Positions 60,314 through 64,000 of a stretch of DNA of 64,000 bases are shown here, one piece after another. The DNA is from Bifidobacterium breve DSM 20213 = JCM 1192. GTDB taxonomy: Bacteria; Actinomycetota; Actinomycetes; Actinomycetales; Bifidobacteriaceae. Position 1 is the first letter of the stretch. Each line of letters begins with the position of its first letter. The stretch covers positions 186,001-250,000 of the forward strand of contig NZ_AP012324.1 of the NCBI RefSeq assembly GCF_001025175.1, in the 5' to 3' direction. The notes beneath the pieces are model-generated. The model ran no database searches, was not told the origin of the DNA, and saw only the letters and a program-made list of their open reading frames with translations. A program made the position numbers and the translations under genes.

Positions 60314-62476
60314 CTAGCTCAGTACCTTAGTGCTCTCGACCTGCGCCACATACCACTGGTTGAACTTCACCAGTGGCTTGCGCAGCAGCAGTCCCAACAG
60401 CAACAGCGGCGGTATGAACGCCAGCAGCAGTCCGGCAGCCCTCCAATAGTCCATGTCGTAGATGCCGGCAATAGCCGCGCGCATCATCGTCACTGCGTGG
60501 GTGAGTGGCAGGAACGGGCTGACTTTCGCGATGAAATCAGGCAGCATTTGCATCGGGTAGGCGGCGTTTGCGCCCGATATCTGCACGATGAGCATCAGCA
60601 CGCCGATTGCCTTGCCCACATTGCCGAAGCTCGCCACCATGGTGTAGGCGAAGAACGAGAACACCAGCGAAGCCAGCCATCCTGTCAGCATGAACAGCAG
60701 CGGATGCACGGCCTGCACGTGCAGGAACAGCAAATCGCCGCCCAAGGACACAGTGGACTGCAGCAACGCAATCAGCGCGAACACCCCGTAATGGCCTAGG
60801 AATAGCTGATGTGGGCGCGGGTTGCCCAGTGATTCGCGGGTGCGCCGCGACACGGAGGTTTTGAGCGTGACCGCCATCAGTAGCGATCCGACCCACAGCG
60901 GAATCAGCGTATAGAACGGGGCCATTGAGGAGCCGAAATTCGCCACAGGGAACACGGCCTTGCGTTTGAGCTGCACTGGAGCGGCCAAGGTGCTGGCCAA
61001 CGTTTCGGGGTCGTTGCCCAACACCTCCTTGACCATGCTCATGTCGCCGCTGTTCAGTGCCTCGCTCAGCTTGCCGTTGAACGACGTCAGTTCGGAGCTT
61101 GCGGAGCGTAGTTTGTTGGCCACTTTGTCCAATGTGGCGTGGGCATCGGCAAGCATGCTGTCGGCATCGCTTGATGTGCTTCGCAGATCGCCGAGTGTGG
61201 TGTTCAACTTGGCCGCGCTGGTGTCCAGAACACTGGAAGCATCGGCAACCGTGGCCGACAAGGACTCGATTTGTGGCTGCACGTTACTGGCGTAATCCGC
61301 GGTGATGCTGGCAATGCTGTTTTGCGCCTGCTTGGCCAGATCCTTGACCTGCGCCCGCTGGTTCTGCGCGTCTTGGTTGCCCTGGCGGATATCGCTGGCT
61401 GTCGTGTTCAGCGCCTGCTGCAACCTGGTCTGCCGTGTGATTGAGCGGTCCAATGCCTTGACGATGGACGAATCGTCGCCCAGTAGTCCGGCCAGCGTAT
61501 TGCGGATTTCGGTATATTGCGCGGTCTGCTTGCCCACGGCTGTGGCCTGGTGTTCCAGCTCGTCGGCGGTCGTGGTGGCTCCGCTGTTCGCGTCGGCATA
61601 GAGCTTGTCGATGGAATCGGACACCGCGCCGAAGCTGGAGGCGCTCGTGTCCAGCGCGTTGCTCATTGCCTCGGTGGTGGTGCTGAGTGCGCCGGCCACA
61701 TCGCTGACGCCTTGTTTGGCGCCTTTGAGATCTGTGCTGCCTTGTTGCGCGGCGCTGGAAGCCTGCGTGATGAGCGCGTTCGCGGTGTCCAGCAGAGCGC
61801 CGGCGGAATCGGTGAGTGAGCCATAGGTGCCGAGGAGATCGGCGGTGCTCTCGAGCTGGGTGGCAAATCCGGCGATATTCGTATTGAAGGTGTTCAGTTG
61901 CTCTTTCACTGCGGGCGTGGAGAGTTGGTCAGCCAGCGATGACGCAATCTCCAGCCCGGCTGAGGTGATGGTTTTGGCAAAGACGGTGTTGATTTCCGCC
62001 GCCACCTCGTCGGTGCCCTCGTTGAGTAGGTTCGGAGCCAGCGCGTTCTTCTTCTCGTTGCGGTAGTAGGTCAGCTCGGCGTGCTGCACATCGTCGGAGA
62101 AGAAGGTCATCATGTCTTTGCTGAACTGCTTCGGAATCACGATGGCCGCATAGTATTTACCGGATTTCGCGCCTTCGATGGCGTCGGACTTGGAGGTGAT
62201 GGTCCAGTCGAGTTCGCTGTTGGCGCGCAGGGCGTTGACCACTTGGTCGCCCACGGTGACTTTAACCGGAATCAGATCGGATCGATAGCCCTCATCCACA
62301 TTGGCTACGGCGAACTTCAGGTTCTTCATGTTAGAGAACGGATCCCAGCAAGCGGCCACATTGAACCAGGTGAACAGGCCGGGAATCATGACCAAGCCAA
62401 TCACGATGATGATGGACACCACATTGCTGGTCAAGCGCTTGATGTCGCCGGTAAAGAGCTTCCAGATTGTGCTCAT
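60314..62476 (-). CDS. YhgE/Pip-type membrane protein
   Basis: 720 residues. An N-terminal helix (VVSIIIVIGLVMIPGLFTWFNV) is followed by the family segment MKNLKFAVANVDEGYRSDLIPVKV in pieces. A long extracytoplasmic domain to about residue 500 is rich in Ala/Ser/Thr/Asp with heptad-like helices. An ABC-2-type membrane domain of about six helices closes the protein. The family includes the lactococcal phage infection protein and secretion-associated factors. It overlaps the upstream gene by four bases. It may export or assemble envelope components; function in bifidobacteria is unknown. Confidence 0.9.
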   Translation of the reverse strand: MSTIWKLFTGDIKRLTSNVVSIIIVIGLVMIPGLFTWFNVAACWDPFSNMKNLKFAVANVDEGYRSDLIPVKVTVGDQVVNALRANSELDWTITSKSDAIEGAKSGKYYAAIVIPKQFSKDMMTFFSDDVQHAELTYYRNEKKNALAPNLLNEGTDEVAAEINTVFAKTITSAGLEIASSLADQLSTPAVKEQLNTFNTNIAGFATQLESTADLLGTYGSLTDSAGALLDTANALITQASSAAQQGSTDLKGAKQGVSDVAGALSTTTEAMSNALDTSASSFGAVSDSIDKLYADANSGATTTADELEHQATAVGKQTAQYTEIRNTLAGLLGDDSSIVKALDRSITRQTRLQQALNTTASDIRQGNQDAQNQRAQVKDLAKQAQNSIASITADYASNVQPQIESLSATVADASSVLDTSAAKLNTTLGDLRSTSSDADSMLADAHATLDKVANKLRSASSELTSFNGKLSEALNSGDMSMVKEVLGNDPETLASTLAAPVQLKRKAVFPVANFGSSMAPFYTLIPLWVGSLLMAVTLKTSVSRRTRESLGNPRPHQLFLGHYGVFALIALLQSTVSLGGDLLFLHVQAVHPLLFMLTGWLASLVFSFFAYTMVASFGNVGKAIGVLMLIVQISGANAAYPMQMLPDFIAKVSPFLPLTHAVTMMRAAIAGIYDMDYWRAAGLLLAFIPPLLLLGLLLRKPLVKFNQWYVAQVESTKVLS

Positions 62477-64000
62477 CGTGCGTGCTTGCCTTCCTTGGTC
62501 GGCGGTGTTGAGGGAATGGTAAGGGTGTCTGCGCTGTGGTCGGGCCGTGCCTCGACGTTGGCCGGCGGCCGGTGACCGGTTTTATGCCTGTACAGCATGG
62601 TGCGAATCGATTCGTCGGAGAGGTTGCCGAGTTCGGTTTGGCGGCGGATGGAATCGCGCATATATTCCACGACCATCAGGAAGCCGACGATGATGAGCAC
62701 CCATGCCAGCCACGTGCCCATCACCACGATCTTCTCGCTGGTGGTCAGCGAGAAGACGATGATGAGCGCTGCCGGCACCACGAATCCGGCAATCAACGCG
62801 CCCAGCAAGAGGCGTGGGTAGTGGTAGGCGAATTTGGCGGCGCGGCGCTCGATGGCGTGGCGGTATTCCTCGCGGTCGGCCAGTGCGGCGATAGCCTGGG
62901 TGACGCGGTATTCGTTGCTGGTGATGTGCACCGGCTCGCCGATAATCATGTCGCTTTCCTTGATTTCGCGGGCGAACAGACGGTTGAGATTCGCCAGCTT
63001 GGGGCGGGCGCCGAGGCCGAGCAGGAAGGCGAGCGTGGCGAAAATTAGCATTTTGCCGATGTAGCCAAACCAGTGACCGTCATAGAAACCGCCGATGGTC
63101 TCGCGCAAGGCGTCGATGGAATAGGTGAACGGCAGCAATGGGTAAAGCGTGCGGAAGAATCCCGGCATCATTTCGATCGGGTACAGGCCGGAGGCGCCGG
63201 GCACCTGCAGGATGACCAGCGCCACGCACACGCCTTTGCCCACGTGCATGAAGGTGGTGGAGAGGGCGAAAATCACTGACATGTACACCAGTGAAGTGAT
63301 GACGCAGGTGAGCAGGAACACGGGCGCGCTCGCGCATTGAATGCCGATGATGAGGTCGCCGATGCCAGTGACAAGGCCCTGGGTTGCGGCCAGCGTGGCC
63401 AGCAGCAGGAAACGGCCAAGATAGCCCTGGGAAGGGGTGAGGTTATCGATGTCTTCATCGTCGGTCTCGAGCTTGGGAATCACTACAAGCACGAATGCGC
63501 CCACCCACAGAGACAGGGTGGTGAACAGCGGTGCCATGCCGGAACCATAAGCGGCGACCGGATAGATGGCCTTCTCGCTAATGACGGTGGGAGAGAGCAT
63601 GAAGTCGGATATTGTGCTGGCGTCGAGTTTGCCGTCGGTGCCGATAAGCGCGTTTAGCGAACTGGAGATGCTCAGGGCCTTGATATCCGTGGCGAGTGTG
63701 CTGAGTTTGGCCTGCACGCCGGCCAGAGCCTGGTCGGTGCTGTTCAACGCGGTTGTGGTGGAGGAGACCGCTTTGTCGAGCTGGTCGAGGGTCTGCTCCG
63801 ATTGATCGATGAGCGAGCTTTGCGAGGTGATGCCGTTGGACAGCGTACTGGCTGTGGAACTCAACGTGTTCAGGCCGGTGTTGAGTTGGGGAAGCGCGCC
63901 GGAAACCAGTGTACTGCGTGCGGTGTTGGTGGCATCCAGTGTGGTCTGGGTAGCGGTGTTGAGGCTGCTGGCCAGACCTGCGGTATCGGTGTAGGCGTTA
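62473..64000 (-). CDS. YhgE/Pip-type membrane protein, N-terminus outside the window
   Basis: The C-terminal 508 or so residues are present; the frame stays open to the window edge, so the gene begins beyond 64000. The first visible part is Thr/Ser/Leu-rich helical sequence (TLVSGALPQLNTGLNTLSS) of the extracytoplasmic domain. Then comes the ABC-2-type membrane domain with about five helices (from AYGSGMAPLFTTLSLWVGAF). After it, this protein has a further cytoplasmic stretch and two extra helices (LLGALIAGFVVPAALIIVF, WLAWVLIIVGFLMVVEY), which the neighbouring paralogue lacks. Confidence 0.88.
   Translation of the reverse strand, partial: NAYTDTAGLASSLNTATQTTLDATNTARSTLVSGALPQLNTGLNTLSSTASTLSNGITSQSSLIDQSEQTLDQLDKAVSSTTTALNSTDQALAGVQAKLSTLATDIKALSISSSLNALIGTDGKLDASTISDFMLSPTVISEKAIYPVAAYGSGMAPLFTTLSLWVGAFVLVVIPKLETDDEDIDNLTPSQGYLGRFLLLATLAATQGLVTGIGDLIIGIQCASAPVFLLTCVITSLVYMSVIFALSTTFMHVGKGVCVALVILQVPGASGLYPIEMMPGFFRTLYPLLPFTYSIDALRETIGGFYDGHWFGYIGKMLIFATLAFLLGLGARPKLANLNRLFAREIKESDMIIGEPVHITSNEYRVTQAIAALADREEYRHAIERRAAKFAYHYPRLLLGALIAGFVVPAALIIVFSLTTSEKIVVMGTWLAWVLIIVGFLMVVEYMRDSIRRQTELGNLSDESIRTMLYRHKTGHRPPANVEARPDHSADTLTIPSTPPTKEGKHAR

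Overview
The window looks like a Bifidobacterium chromosome, most likely Bifidobacterium longum and probably subsp. infantis. The reasons are: high-GC coding sequence with actinobacterial ribosome binding sites; leuA, topA, tmk/holB, ptsH/ptsI, a C69 dipeptidase and an FTR1/P19 iron operon of bifidobacterial type; and a complete sialic acid catabolic locus with a 763-residue intracellular sialidase resembling NanH2 of B. infantis. The species call is from memory of these families, not from a database search.

Layout. 1-16 kb: sialic acid (nan/nag) locus. It holds a DUF4862-like protein, nanK, nanE and an alpha/beta hydrolase in one tightly overlapped unit. Then come a solute-binding lipoprotein with its own promoter, a permease, a permease-ATPase fusion and an ATPase, followed by nanA, nagB, a decayed nagA remnant, the sialidase nanH, a DUF4143-type ATPase gene and a GntR/FadR-type regulator (probable nanR). 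Imported sialoside would be cleaved by NanH, split by NanA to ManNAc and pyruvate, phosphorylated by NanK, epimerised by NanE, deacetylated by a NagA encoded elsewhere, and deaminated by NagB. 16-33 kb: a degraded DUF4143 paralogue, a membrane-anchored phosphoesterase, leuA, a class A penicillin-binding protein, SRP RNA, a PAP2 phosphatase, topA, tmk-holB, a shortened LacI protein, and divergent ptsH and ptsI. 33-49 kb: a frameshifted cell-wall-anchored surface protein, a PEBP-family protein, pepD, a divergent formate-THF ligase, a MIF-like tautomerase, a GtrA protein, an MFS transporter, a histidine phosphatase, a hypothetical, a lactonase-like propeller, a DUF805 protein and gltX. 49-50.5 kb: tRNA-Glu, tRNA-Gln and tRNA-Ser interleaved with wreckage of an integrative element (integrase fragment, inverted 5' fragment of a foreign gltX, inverted copy of the tRNA-Ser 3' end). 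50.9-59.4 kb: a seven-gene iron transport operon (FTR1 permease, P19-like lipoprotein, DUF2318 protein, two FtsX-like permeases, ATPase, FMN-binding lipoprotein). 59.6-64 kb: a TetR regulator and two YhgE/Pip-type membrane proteins, the second cut by the window end.

Intergenic space is rich in palindromic repeats. One family of about 200 bp with nested GGGGCTGATTT arms occurs three times. A second, two-hairpin family often occurs as inverted pairs, one of which carries G9 and C13 tracts. The most interesting items are the iron operon, with a duplicated Met-rich motif inside one permease and an FMN-binding lipoprotein at its end; the DUF4143 ATPase with twin palindromes over a probable leaderless promoter, plus a decayed paralogue keeping one palindrome; and the tRNA-flanked recombination scar.
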